From the NCBI GenBank assembly GCA_937890045.1, contig CALBXV010000459.1, forward strand, positions 1-13,460: a DNA stretch of 13,460 nucleotides, written 5' to 3'. How positions within the stretch are numbered: position 1 is the stretch's first letter; each line of letters starts with the position of its first letter. Positions 1-8,120 of this stretch are shown one piece after another. Made by a program: the position numbers and the translations under genes. The stretch is from an uncultured archaeon. Its GTDB lineage: Archaea; Thermoproteota; Nitrososphaeria; Nitrososphaerales; CALBXV01. The notes under the pieces were generated by a model that was not told where the DNA came from, searched no databases, and worked only from the letters and a program-made list of their open reading frames with translations.

Positions 1-45
1 ATTAGTAAATTTCTATTAATAAAAAATAAATTAAAACAGTCAACC

Positions 46-57
46 TTAATTATAATT
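46..57 (+). promoter_or_regulatory. possible TATA-like box of the acyl-CoA ligase gene
   Basis: An A/T-only stretch lies 22-33 nt before the TTG start at 79. That is the distance expected for an archaeal TATA box driving a leaderless or nearly leaderless transcript. The whole region is A/T-rich, so the match carries little weight. No Shine-Dalgarno-like sequence is visible before the TTG. Confidence 0.25.
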
Positions 58-78
58 AACGATATAATATAATTATTA

Positions 79-1752
79 TTGAGTAAACAATCAGAAATAA
101 AAAATAAGATTTGGAAAAATAGTTATCCAAAAAATGTAAAATCAGAATATGATATTCCAAAACAATCATATATTGAGGCAATAGAAGAAATAGCAGAGAA
201 ATATCCAAATAATACAGCATTATATTTTCTAGGATCAGAATTCAGTTACAAAGAAATGAAATCATATATAGCAAGATTTGCATCAGCATTAAAGAAATTA
301 AATATTAAAAAAAAAGATAAAGTAGTAATTTATTTACCTAATTGCCCACAATTTGTTTTTGGATATCTTGGAGCTTTAAAGATAGGCGCAATAACAGTTC
401 CTATTAATCCATTATTTACAAAATCAGAAATACAATACATATTAAACGATTCAGAAGCAGAAACAGTGATATGTCTAGATATTAACCACAGAAACGTATT
501 AGAAATAAAAGATAAAACCAAAGTTAAAAACATAATTGTAACAAATGTTGCAGATTATATATCCCCTGCAAAAAGCTTTTTAGGTAAATTACTCAAAAAA
601 ATACCATCAGAGAAATACGATAAAAATAAAGTACATGATTTTAGAGATTTAATGAAAATTGATGAATTAGAAACCAATATAAAAATTAATCCAGAAGATC
701 TGGCTGCAATACAATATACTGGAGGAACAACAGGTCTATCTAAAGGTGTAATGTTAACACATGGAAATATAGTTTCTGATAGATTTTTGGCTTATACTAT
801 GATGGAACAATTTGTAGACAAAAGTGGAGAAAACATATTAGCTTTACTTCCTTTCTTTCACATTTATGGTCAAGTAGTATTATTAGGTAATTCTTTAGCT
901 TATGGTCACAGTTTATTAATTCTACCAAAATTAGATTTACCACTTTTATTAAATTCAGTTAAGAAATATAAAAGCACAATATTTTATGGAATACCAACAT
1001 TATATAACGCCATATTAAAACAACAAGGTTTTGAAGAATATTTATCAAGTGTGAAATTTTTCTTTTCAGGAGCAGATTTCTTACATTCAAATACAGCAGA
1101 TGAATGGAAAAAGAAAACTGGTAAGGATATAATTCAAGGTTATGGATTATCAGAAACAAGCCCTATTACTCACGTTACACCATTTGATAAAGTAAAAACT
1201 AATTCATTTGGAATTCCAATACCCAATACACATGCAGCAGTAATAGGAATAAAAGATAAAAAAATAATAAACAAAATTGATACAGAAGGTGAATTAGTAA
1301 TTAATGGACCACAGGTAATGCAGGGATATTGGAAAAAAGATGAAGAAAATAAAAACGCGTTTATAAAAATAAACAATGAGAAATGGTTCAGGACAGGTGA
1401 TTTAGCAAAATTTGATAAGGACGGATACTTTTATTTTGTAGACAGAATAAAAGATATTGTAAAATATAAGGGATATTTAGTAGTCCCAGCAGAAATTGAA
1501 ACTTTATTATATAAACATCCTAAAATAAGAGAAGCTGCAGTAATTGGAGTACCTGACCCTCAAGTAGGTGAAACAATAAAAGCAGTTATAGTATTAAACG
1601 AAGAGACGAAAGTTACTGCTGAAGATATTAAACAATGGTGTAAAGATAAAATAGCACCATATAAAATACCAAAAATAATTGAATTTAAACAAGAATTACC
1701 AAAAACAATTATTGGTAAAGTATTAAGAAGAAAACTAAGAGAAAATAAATAA
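79..1752 (+). CDS. AMP-forming acyl-CoA synthetase (fatty-acid/carboxylic-acid CoA ligase)
   Basis: This 557-residue enzyme of the ANL adenylating superfamily should activate a carboxylic acid with ATP to an acyl-AMP, then transfer it to CoA, releasing AMP and pyrophosphate. All core motifs are present: the phosphate-binding loop YTGGTTGLSKG at residues 213-223, QGYGLSETSP at 353-362, the ribose-binding Asp in RTGDL (D441), the hinge DRIKD (455-459) followed by KYKGY (462-466), and the adenylation lysine in GKVLRR (K547). Length and C-terminal lid match long/medium-chain acyl-CoA ligases; the substrate cannot be read from sequence. There is no signal peptide, so it is probably cytosolic or membrane-associated. 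The start is TTG: an in-frame TAA lies at 70-72, the next internal Met is at residue 60, and residues before it (IWKNSYP, then EKYPNNTAL) look like the normal family N-terminus. An LLM oxidoreductase gene follows after 31 nt on the same strand. Confidence 0.93.
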   Translation: MSKQSEIKNKIWKNSYPKNVKSEYDIPKQSYIEAIEEIAEKYPNNTALYFLGSEFSYKEMKSYIARFASALKKLNIKKKDKVVIYLPNCPQFVFGYLGALKIGAITVPINPLFTKSEIQYILNDSEAETVICLDINHRNVLEIKDKTKVKNIIVTNVADYISPAKSFLGKLLKKIPSEKYDKNKVHDFRDLMKIDELETNIKINPEDLAAIQYTGGTTGLSKGVMLTHGNIVSDRFLAYTMMEQFVDKSGENILALLPFFHIYGQVVLLGNSLAYGHSLLILPKLDLPLLLNSVKKYKSTIFYGIPTLYNAILKQQGFEEYLSSVKFFFSGADFLHSNTADEWKKKTGKDIIQGYGLSETSPITHVTPFDKVKTNSFGIPIPNTHAAVIGIKDKKIINKIDTEGELVINGPQVMQGYWKKDEENKNAFIKINNEKWFRTGDLAKFDKDGYFYFVDRIKDIVKYKGYLVVPAEIETLLYKHPKIREAAVIGVPDPQVGETIKAVIVLNEETKVTAEDIKQWCKDKIAPYKIPKIIEFKQELPKTIIGKVLRRKLRENK

Positions 1753-1783
1753 AATTAGACATAAAATACAAGTATAATACAAA

Positions 1784-2791
1784 ATGAAAATTGACGCTCA
1801 ACTTGAATCAGAGAATATTAAAGAAATACCTGAATTAGTACAATATGCTGAAAAAATTGGTTTTGATGGAATAACAGTTAGCGAAATAAAATATAATCCA
1901 TTTATTCCATTAACATTAGCATCATATTTTACTAAGAATTTAAATTTAATTACATCAATAGCATTGGCTTTTACTAGAAGTCCAATGAATTTAGCATATT
2001 CAGCGTGGAATATGCAAAAATTATCTAATGGAAGATTTATATTAGGACTAGGTAGTCAGACAAAAGGACATATAATAAATAGATTTGGAATGGAATGGTA
2101 TTCCCCTATAACAAGAATGAGAGATATAATTAATGGATTACAAAGCATATGGAATTCATGGCAATTAAATAAACCGTTAAATTATATTGGTAAACATTAC
2201 AAATTTTCGCTTATGACAGAATTTTTTGATCCTGGACCAATAAATAATCCTAAGATTCCAATATTTCTTGCAGCTGTCAATAAAGACATGTGTAAACTAG
2301 TTGGAGAATTAGGAGATGGAATTCATATACATCCGTTAAACTCTCCAAGATATATAAAAGAAGTAATAATACCAAACATAAAAATTGGTTCTGAAAAAAG
2401 TGGAAGAAAAATAAATGAGATAACTAGATCAGCAACAATAATGTCAATAACTGGAGAGAGTGAAGAAGAATTACAAATATCTAAAGAAATAATAAAAATG
2501 CAAATAGCATTTTATTCTTCAACTCCAACTTATAGAAACATAGCAAGGATTCATGGATTTGATAAGATAACAGATGAGTTAAGTAAATTAGCAAGATTAA
2601 AAAAATGGAACGATATGAGAAAATTAATAACAGATTCAATGTTAGAAGAATTTGCAATTATTTCTAAACCAAGTAAAATTCTAGATCAGATAAGATCAAA
2701 ATACAGTAATTTATTAGATAGAGTGACATTATATATTCCACTAGATAGAAACAAAATATTTTGGGAAAAAGTACTAAAAAATAGAATATAA
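1784..2791 (+). CDS. LLM-class oxidoreductase, probably F420-dependent
   Basis: This 335-residue protein has the luciferase-like monooxygenase (bacterial luciferase/F420-dependent reductase) TIM-barrel signature. Residues 58-91 carry the family strand-helix pattern (SIALAFTRSP, then LSNGRFILGLGSQ), and GELGDGI (174-180) matches the conserved G-x-x-A/G-DG element near the cofactor. The overall layout resembles the MSMEG_2256-type F420-dependent subfamily, which is recognition from memory and not a search. The family uses reduced F420 or FMN for hydride transfer or oxygenation; the substrate is unknown. It starts at ATG 1784, with MKIDAQL resembling the usual first beta strand. The gene is 31 nt after the acyl-CoA ligase and likely in one transcript, suggesting the two act on related acyl or carboxylic compounds. 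It ends 15 nt from the 3' end of the convergent CoxG-like gene. Confidence 0.85.
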   Translation: MKIDAQLESENIKEIPELVQYAEKIGFDGITVSEIKYNPFIPLTLASYFTKNLNLITSIALAFTRSPMNLAYSAWNMQKLSNGRFILGLGSQTKGHIINRFGMEWYSPITRMRDIINGLQSIWNSWQLNKPLNYIGKHYKFSLMTEFFDPGPINNPKIPIFLAAVNKDMCKLVGELGDGIHIHPLNSPRYIKEVIIPNIKIGSEKSGRKINEITRSATIMSITGESEEELQISKEIIKMQIAFYSSTPTYRNIARIHGFDKITDELSKLARLKKWNDMRKLITDSMLEEFAIISKPSKILDQIRSKYSNLLDRVTLYIPLDRNKIFWEKVLKNRI

Positions 2792-2806
2792 AAATTTAAT
2801 TTTCTT

Positions 2807-3247
2807 TTATAGATTTTCTAGTTTTGTTTTTAATCCTTCAATTAATTGATCAATCTGTTTTTTAGTTTGAATATTAACTAATTTAGACCCTATACTAGCC
2901 ATTAATCCTTCAACAATTGATTGTGCAGTCCAAGAAATCTTAGTTTTATCTTCATTTTCTGAGAGATCAAAACTGGTTTCAATATTAATCGTACTTGATA
3001 ATCCAGTTCCTACACCTATTAATTTTGCATGTTTATTTTCTATTTTATCTGTAAGTGTAAACTCAAAGTTAACAGACCCACGAATATATGATAAACCAAC
3101 TTTAAATTTAGCTTTAAATTTGTTTTCATCGATAACTTCCATACTTTCTAAGTCAGGTAAACAACTTGATATAGCATGAGGATCAAGAATAGTAGAATAA
3201 ACTTGTTTAATAGAAGCATCAACTAAAAATGAATCTGAAAATTCCAT
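2807..3247 (-). CDS. CoxG-like SRPBCC-family protein
   Basis: This 146-residue single-domain protein belongs to the START/SRPBCC helix-grip fold, CoxG (CO dehydrogenase subunit G) branch. The pattern FLVDASIKQVYSTILDP near the N-terminus (8-23), the CLPDLESM element at 29-36 (CoxG usually has C-x-PG-x-E) and the GLSYIRGSVNFEF strand pair (51-63) are typical. The C-terminal long helix (about 113-146) is amphipathic, as in the family. In bacteria CoxG has been linked to membrane anchoring of Mo-CO dehydrogenase or lipid/quinone handling, but many members are orphans. No coxL, coxM or coxS is in this window, so a CO-oxidation role is not supported here. The usual glycine after the proline of the CoxG motif is replaced by Asp. 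The gene lies downstream of tRNA-Cys on the same strand, 52 nt after its 3' end. Confidence 0.82.
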   Translation of the reverse strand: MEFSDSFLVDASIKQVYSTILDPHAISSCLPDLESMEVIDENKFKAKFKVGLSYIRGSVNFEFTLTDKIENKHAKLIGVGTGLSSTINIETSFDLSENEDKTKISWTAQSIVEGLMASIGSKLVNIQTKKQIDQLIEGLKTKLENL

Positions 3248-3299
3248 ATAAATAAGTAATATTAATGACTTTTATTTTTTACTTATTTCTTAATAATAA

Positions 3300-3371
3300 A
3301 GGAGAGGGTGGGATTCGAACCCACGTGGATCCGCTTTGCAGGCGGATTCGTAACCGCTCCGACACCTCTCC
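3300..3371 (-). tRNA. tRNA-Cys (GCA)
   Basis: A complete 72-nt cloverleaf can be folded on the minus strand. The acceptor stem GGAGAGG/CCTCTCC is 7 bp. The short D-arm has a TCG/CGA stem and contains AGCGGTTA, as in many Cys tRNAs. The anticodon stem is TCCGC/GCGGA with loop CTGCAAA. The variable region has 5 nt, and the T-arm is GTGGG-TTCGAAT-CCCAC. The anticodon GCA occupies 3339-3337. The discriminator base at 3300 is U, the main identity element for cysteinyl-tRNA synthetase. The 3' CCA is not encoded and no intron is present. The gene sits between the pyrophosphatase and CoxG-like genes, all on the same strand. Confidence 0.96.
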
Positions 3372-3400
3372 AACAAAGATAATATAAAACTTTCAGTATG

Positions 3401-3410
3401 TAAATATATT
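3401..3410 (-). promoter_or_regulatory. possible TATA box of tRNA-Cys
   Basis: On the minus strand the sequence AATATATTTA lies 30-39 nt before the mature tRNA 5' end. That fits an archaeal TATA box with a short 5' leader removed by RNase P. A second A/T stretch nearer the gene (around 3382-3389) is a weaker alternative because it is too close to the 5' end. The rest of the 3372-3479 interval, 108 nt between the tRNA and the pyrophosphatase stop, is A/T-rich with no other recognisable element. Confidence 0.4.
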
Positions 3411-3479
3411 ACTATAATAGATATTTTATATTAATTATATAATTTTAATTTAAAAATTATAGAATTAACAATTGATATT

Positions 3480-5603
3480 TTATAATATTGCTATAAGAAC
3501 AAATAAGCTACCGAATGTTAAAGCAACGGTATTTATTAATTTAACTAGAACATGTAATGATGGTCCGGCACAATCTTTTAGTGGATCACCAACTGTATCA
3601 CCAGCTACAGCTGCTTTATGAGCTTCAGAGCCTTTTCCACCTAATGCTCCCAATTCAATAGCTTTTTTAGCATTATCCCATGCAGCTCCACCAGTATTCA
3701 TTAAGAATGCTAACAATGTTCCAGTAACTGTAGCACTTATTAGTAAAGCACCTACTGCTGCTGGACCAAGAGTAAATCCAATTACAATAGGAAATATAAT
3801 AGGTAGTATACCTGGAATTATCATTTCTTTAAGTGCAGCGATTGTACTAATATCAACACATTTTGAATAATCAGGTTTTGCAGTTCCTTTCATTATACCA
3901 GGAATTTCTTTGAATTGTCTACGAACTTCTTCAACAACTTTGTATGCTGTACGACCAACAGCTCGAACTGCTAATGCACTAAACAGAAATGGAAGTAAAC
4001 CACCAATAAAAAGACCGGCTAATACTTTGACATCTAGTAAATTCACGACGACCATAGAACCTATCTGATCATATGCAATATGAGTAACATCAATATATGC
4101 TTGGAATAATAAAATAGCGGCTAAACCAGCAGATCCTAAAGCATAACCTTTGGTTAAGGATTTTGTAGTATTTCCAGCAGCGTCAAATTTATCTAAGTGA
4201 TTTCTCACTGATTCATTAGCACCAGACATTTCAGCAATACCAGCAGCATTATCAACTATTGGTCCAAATCCGTCCATACCTAAAATCATTCCTGCTACAG
4301 ATAGCATACCCATAGTAGCTACGGCAGTACCATATATTCCACCTAAATATATTAGATTGGGATCTAATCCTTGTTCTACCCAGAAGTTTTGTCCAAAAAA
4401 GAATCCAACTAATATTGTCACAACTATTGCTATTACAGGTAAAGCTGTACTTTCAAGCCCTACAGAAAAACCACTAATTACATTAATAGCTGGACCGCTT
4501 TTAGATGAATTAGTAATTTCTTTTACAGGTCTATATTTAATAGAAGTATAATATTCCGTTATTAGAAATATTATTATACTAGCTATTACACCTGATAAAG
4601 CAGCATAATATAATTGAACACTGCCTAATGTGACAGTAGTAAGGAAATATAATGCAATAACAACGAATATAGTAGTTACAATCATTCCATTTCTTAATGG
4701 GACCATTGGATCAGAGAAATTTTTACCTCTAACAAATGGAGCACCAATAATTGTACCAAATATTCCAATAGCTCGAGCTAATAATGGGAAAATTAAGAAA
4801 AAGAAATTACCTGTTAAAACATATAATGTTGCTCCAATTATCATTGCACCAATATTTTCAGCAGTCATAGATTCAAAGAGATCAGCTCCTCTTCCTGCAA
4901 CATCTCCTACATTATCTCCTACATTATCAGCAATAACAGCAGGGTTTCTTGGGTCATCTTCAGGTATTCCAGCTTCTACTTTACCAACTAAATCTGCTCC
5001 AACATCAGCAGCTTTTGTATATATACCGCCACCTAATTGAGCAAATAATGCAGCTAAACTAGCACCAAAACCTAAACCAACAATTAACTCTGGCGCATGT
5101 GTTATTTCTAATCCAGATATAAGTGGAAAAATATAAAATAATCCTGTAACAGCTAATAAACTTAATCCAACATTAAAGAGCCCCATAACTAATCCACCGT
5201 TAAATGCAATTTTTAATGGTTTTTCAACTCCTTTTTGAGCAGCAAAAGTAGTTCTTGCATTAGCTTTAGTGGCAACATCCATACCAAGATATCCTGCTAG
5301 TAATGAACAAACGGCACCTATAAGAAAAGCAGAAGATGTTAGCGGTAGACTATTATATGAAGAATTATTATAGTCAAAAACAAAATAGAGTATAACAGTA
5401 AGTACTATAGATATAAGAGCTATTGTTTTTGTTTGTCTTGACAAATACGCTTTAGAGCCTTCCCTTATAGCTTCATAAATTTCTAACATTTTATCAGTGC
5501 CAGGACTTTCTTTATTTATAGACCAAGCAAGATATAATGCAAAGAGTAACGCCATTACACCTGCAATAGGTACAATTATTTCTAAACCAAAAGGATTAAA
5601 CAT
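3480..5603 (-). CDS. hppA: membrane-bound proton-translocating pyrophosphatase, K+-independent type
   Basis: This 707-residue polytopic membrane protein should hydrolyse pyrophosphate and pump H+ across the cytoplasmic membrane. The catalytic region at 197-244 contains DVGADLVGK (200-208), the acidic stretch EDDPRNPAVIADNVGDNVGD (215-234) and GADLFES (239-245), which bind Mg-PPi. The C-terminal counterpart GDTVGDPLKDCAGPSLH is at 669-685. The sequence reads GNTTKSLTKG at 477-486. Lys at the fourth position (K481) with Thr three residues later (T484) is the mark of K+-independent proton pumps; K+-dependent enzymes have Ala there. Length and hydrophobic profile (about 16 membrane spans) are normal and the protein is intact. 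It starts at ATG with a hydrophobic first helix. It is transcribed divergently from thioredoxin. Pyrophosphate released by the acyl-CoA ligase, tRNA charging and DNA/RNA synthesis would be its substrate. Confidence 0.97.
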   Translation of the reverse strand: MFNPFGLEIIVPIAGVMALLFALYLAWSINKESPGTDKMLEIYEAIREGSKAYLSRQTKTIALISIVLTVILYFVFDYNNSSYNSLPLTSSAFLIGAVCSLLAGYLGMDVATKANARTTFAAQKGVEKPLKIAFNGGLVMGLFNVGLSLLAVTGLFYIFPLISGLEITHAPELIVGLGFGASLAALFAQLGGGIYTKAADVGADLVGKVEAGIPEDDPRNPAVIADNVGDNVGDVAGRGADLFESMTAENIGAMIIGATLYVLTGNFFFLIFPLLARAIGIFGTIIGAPFVRGKNFSDPMVPLRNGMIVTTIFVVIALYFLTTVTLGSVQLYYAALSGVIASIIIFLITEYYTSIKYRPVKEITNSSKSGPAINVISGFSVGLESTALPVIAIVVTILVGFFFGQNFWVEQGLDPNLIYLGGIYGTAVATMGMLSVAGMILGMDGFGPIVDNAAGIAEMSGANESVRNHLDKFDAAGNTTKSLTKGYALGSAGLAAILLFQAYIDVTHIAYDQIGSMVVVNLLDVKVLAGLFIGGLLPFLFSALAVRAVGRTAYKVVEEVRRQFKEIPGIMKGTAKPDYSKCVDISTIAALKEMIIPGILPIIFPIVIGFTLGPAAVGALLISATVTGTLLAFLMNTGGAAWDNAKKAIELGALGGKGSEAHKAAVAGDTVGDPLKDCAGPSLHVLVKLINTVALTFGSLFVLIAIL

Positions 5604-5634
5604 GTTACTCTAATTTATTTTTTAGAGTTTTATT

Positions 5635-5644
5635 CATATTTAAA
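5635..5644 (-). promoter_or_regulatory. possible TATA box of hppA
   Basis: Read on the minus strand, TTTAAATATG lies 32-41 nt before the hppA ATG. This is a good distance for an archaeal TATA box with a very short leader. It is the best match in this half of the 133-nt divergent intergenic region. Confidence 0.4.
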
Positions 5645-5695
5645 TTCAACTATAAGATGTGTGATAAAACTACTTTTAATATTAATTAATAAGTA

Positions 5696-5705
5696 TTTTT
5701 AAATA
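5696..5705 (+). promoter_or_regulatory. possible TATA box of the thioredoxin gene
   Basis: TTTTTAAATA lies 32-41 nt before the thioredoxin ATG at 5737, mirroring the box on the hppA side of the same divergent spacer. A weak TGTGA element at 5726-5730 sits just before the start and could act as a poor Shine-Dalgarno. No further palindrome or operator is evident. Confidence 0.4.
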
Positions 5706-5736
5706 TCATAGAATAATATTTTTATTGTGAAGTTCT

Positions 5737-6063
5737 ATGGAAATTATGAATAATACAGATTCAGCAAGTTTTAACAAAAATGTTCTTGAAAATAGTCTAC
5801 CGGTATTTGTGGATTTTTATGCAGATTGGTGTGGACCATGCCGTACAATATCACCTATTATTAAAGAATTAGCTGATCAATATAATGATAAAATGAAATT
5901 TTTTAAATTAGATGTAGACAAAAGTCCTGATATTGCAACAAAATTTGGAGTTAGTGGTATACCAACTTTATTTATATTTAAAAATGGTGAGGTTTTAACT
6001 AGAATGGTTGGTGCGTCAAATAAACAATCATACGAAAATGAGATTATAAAAGCAATATCCTAA
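5737..6063 (+). CDS. trxA: thioredoxin
   Basis: This 108-residue cytosolic protein disulfide reductant has the classical thioredoxin fold. The active site is W31-C32-G33-P34-C35, preceded by VDFYAD. The cis-proline is P76 in GVSGIPTLFIF, and the buried acid D26 lies in the first conserved strand, as in functional thioredoxins. Length is standard and there is no signal peptide or membrane anchor. The ATG at 5737 is used, though Met4 at 5746 would give an equally complete domain. Thioredoxin reductase follows after 35 nt on the same strand, so the two probably form a dedicated electron-transfer pair supplying reducing power to ribonucleotide reductase, peroxiredoxins or similar targets. Confidence 0.96.
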   Translation: MEIMNNTDSASFNKNVLENSLPVFVDFYADWCGPCRTISPIIKELADQYNDKMKFFKLDVDKSPDIATKFGVSGIPTLFIFKNGEVLTRMVGASNKQSYENEIIKAIS

Positions 6064-6098
6064 GAATTAATATAATAAAAAAATTATAAGTAATATAT

Positions 6099-7013
6099 AT
6101 GAAAGAAAAACTTGTTATTTTAGGTTCTGGACTAGCAGGATTAACAGCGGCTATTTATGCAGCGCGAGCAAATTTAAATCCTTTAGTTATTGCTGGAACT
6201 CCATGGGGAGGACAACTAATGATTACTACAGATGTAGACAACTATCCTGGATTTCCAGAAGGTATTCAAGGACCAGAATTAATGGAAAATGTAAAAAAAC
6301 AAGCAGAAAGATTTAAGGTTAGAATAATTAATGATGATGCAATTGATGCTGACTTAACTAAAAAACCATATGAAATTAAAATTAATAATGATATAATCAG
6401 TACTGAAACAATAATAATTGCTACTGGTGCTTCAGCAAAATGGTTAAATATTCCATCAGAGCAGAAATTAATTGGAAAAGGTGTTTCTGCTTGTGCTACA
6501 TGTGATGGTTTCTTTTTTAAAAATAAAGTGGTAGCAGTTGTTGGAGGCGGAGATACAGCAATGGAAGAAGCAAAATTTCTTACTAAATTTGCAAAAGAAG
6601 TAATAATAATTCACAGACGGGATAAATTACGTGCTTCTAAAATAATGCAAGAACAAGCCTTTAATAATTCTAAGATCCGTTTTATTTGGAACACAGTAAT
6701 AAATAATGTAATTGGTAATGATAAAGTGGAAGGAATAGAAATAAAAAATATACAGGATAATAATCAAACAATGTTAAAATGTGATGGATTATTTATAGCA
6801 ATTGGTCATAAACCTAACACAGATATTTTCATAAATAAAATAAAAATGAATAAAGACGGTTACATAATTAAACAAAAAAATTCAAATACAAATGTACCTG
6901 GTGTTTTTGTTGCAGGTGACGTTAACGATATTAGATATAAACAAGCTGTAACTGCTGCATCTGATGGTTGCAAAGCAGCAATTGACGCAGAAAAATATCT
7001 AGAAAATTTATAA
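6099..7013 (+). CDS. trxB: thioredoxin reductase (FAD/NADPH)
   Basis: This 304-residue, low-molecular-weight type thioredoxin reductase should pass electrons from NADPH through FAD to thioredoxin. The N-terminal FAD fold has GSGLAG (9-14) and the later GGQL segment. The inserted NAD(P)H domain holds the redox pair C132-A-T-C135 followed by DG, then GGGDTAMEEA (149-158). HRRDKLRAS (172-180) has arginines that usually bind the 2'-phosphate of NADPH, so NADPH rather than NADH preference is inferred. The C-terminal FAD motif is VFVAGDV (269-275). Nothing is missing compared with bacterial and archaeal TrxB. It starts at ATG 6099, has no clear Shine-Dalgarno, and lies 35 nt after its partner thioredoxin. 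It ends 27 nt from the convergent peptidase gene. Confidence 0.95.
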   Translation: MKEKLVILGSGLAGLTAAIYAARANLNPLVIAGTPWGGQLMITTDVDNYPGFPEGIQGPELMENVKKQAERFKVRIINDDAIDADLTKKPYEIKINNDIISTETIIIATGASAKWLNIPSEQKLIGKGVSACATCDGFFFKNKVVAVVGGGDTAMEEAKFLTKFAKEVIIIHRRDKLRASKIMQEQAFNNSKIRFIWNTVINNVIGNDKVEGIEIKNIQDNNQTMLKCDGLFIAIGHKPNTDIFINKIKMNKDGYIIKQKNSNTNVPGVFVAGDVNDIRYKQAVTAASDGCKAAIDAEKYLENL

Positions 7014-7040
7014 AAATAATTTTTAAATAAAATTAAAAGT
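7014..7040. terminator. possible bidirectional termination region
   Basis: This 27-nt spacer between the convergent trxB and peptidase genes is almost pure A/T, with T runs on both strands (TTTTT at about 7020-7024 on plus, TTTT runs on minus). Archaeal termination commonly uses such T-rich tracts without a hairpin. In a genome this A/T-rich the evidence is weak. Confidence 0.3.
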
Positions 7041-8099
7041 TTATCCTATTGTAATTAAGTCTTTAGTATAATTTAGAAGTGATTTAGAAGGATTAGAAAC
7101 TAGAATTGTATCTTCTATTCGTATTCCAAATTTATTAGGAAAATATATACCAGGTTCAATTGTAATTACATCATTTAATTTTAGAATATCTTGACTATTT
7201 GGATTAATAATTGGTGGTTCGTGAACATCTAATCCTACTCCGTGTCCAGTACCATGTATGAAATATTTACCTAACTTTTTTTCTTCAATAAAAGTTCTTA
7301 CTTTCTTATCAATCAATTTTGTAAATATATTTTCTTTAACATTGTTAAAACCAATATTTTGAGCAGATTGAACTATTTCATACAAATGTATTAACTTTTT
7401 ATCTATTCTTCCTACTCCAAATGTACGTGTAGAATCTGATACATAACCATTAGATCGAATAAATATATCAACTGTTAATAAATCACCTTCTTGTATATTA
7501 CGATCAGATAAATCTGAATGTGGAAATGAAGAATGTGGACCAGAAGCGACGATTAATGGAGTAGTACTTAGAGGTGTACTAACAAGATCATAGCCGTTAG
7601 ATATAATTTCAGACAAAAGTAAAGAAGCTATATTTCTTTCACTCATACCAATTTTTACTTCATTTTCAATAAGCAAATAAAGTTTATCTATCATTTGTGA
7701 TGCCTTAAGTATTGAGTTTAATTCATACTCATCTTTAGTTCTACGCATATTATAAATTATATCAGAATTAACAATTATATCATCATGTAATTTATTATTT
7801 AACATAAAATTATTACTATCAAAAAATTTTTTCTTTTTAGAACATATAGTTTCAATTTTATCAATTATTTTATTCCAATTTTTTATTACAAGTATTTCAC
7901 AATTTTTAGCTAAGACTTTTGCTTTATTTTTTTCTAAAGTGCTAGTTATCAAAAGATTTTGATTTTCATTTATTACCAATATACCATGACCCCAAAAACC
8001 AGTCATATAAAAAATATTTTCAGGCAAAGTTAGAATAGCATATGAAAAACCAGAGTTATGCATTTGATTAAGTAATATTTTATTACGTTTATTATACAT
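7041..8099 (-). CDS. M24-family metallopeptidase, Xaa-Pro dipeptidase/aminopeptidase-like
   Basis: This 352-residue protein has a creatinase-type N-terminal domain (about 1-120) and a pita-bread catalytic domain (about 125-352). The five metal ligands of M24 peptidases can all be assigned: D211 (LLTVDIF), D222 (VSDSTRTF), H286 (GTGHGVGL), E315 (TIEPGIY) and E329 (RIEDT). The conserved His of the substrate pocket is H194 (SFPHSD). It should cleave X-Pro dipeptides or N-terminal X-Pro bonds in the cytosol during peptide turnover. Length is typical of archaeal PepQ/PepP-like proteins; which of the two specificities applies cannot be decided. The first 120 residues are lysine/asparagine-rich and less conserved, as is usual. 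It starts at ATG 8099 on the minus strand, divergent from smc. Confidence 0.92.
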   Translation of the reverse strand: MYNKRNKILLNQMHNSGFSYAILTLPENIFYMTGFWGHGILVINENQNLLITSTLEKNKAKVLAKNCEILVIKNWNKIIDKIETICSKKKKFFDSNNFMLNNKLHDDIIVNSDIIYNMRRTKDEYELNSILKASQMIDKLYLLIENEVKIGMSERNIASLLLSEIISNGYDLVSTPLSTTPLIVASGPHSSFPHSDLSDRNIQEGDLLTVDIFIRSNGYVSDSTRTFGVGRIDKKLIHLYEIVQSAQNIGFNNVKENIFTKLIDKKVRTFIEEKKLGKYFIHGTGHGVGLDVHEPPIINPNSQDILKLNDVITIEPGIYFPNKFGIRIEDTILVSNPSKSLLNYTKDLITIG

Positions 8100-8120
8100 T
8101 AAATGGTTAATAATAATAAT

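Noticed and set aside
3248..3299. Possible separate small RNA between tRNA-Cys and the CoxG-like gene
   Set aside because: Only 52 nt of A/T-rich sequence with T runs are present. This is better explained as the tRNA trailer and the start region of the CoxG-like gene.
4630..5040. A 136-codon open frame antisense to the pyrophosphatase gene
   Set aside because: It lies wholly inside the highly conserved catalytic part of hppA on the other strand. Its composition simply reflects the reverse complement, and it has no recognisable domain or upstream signal.
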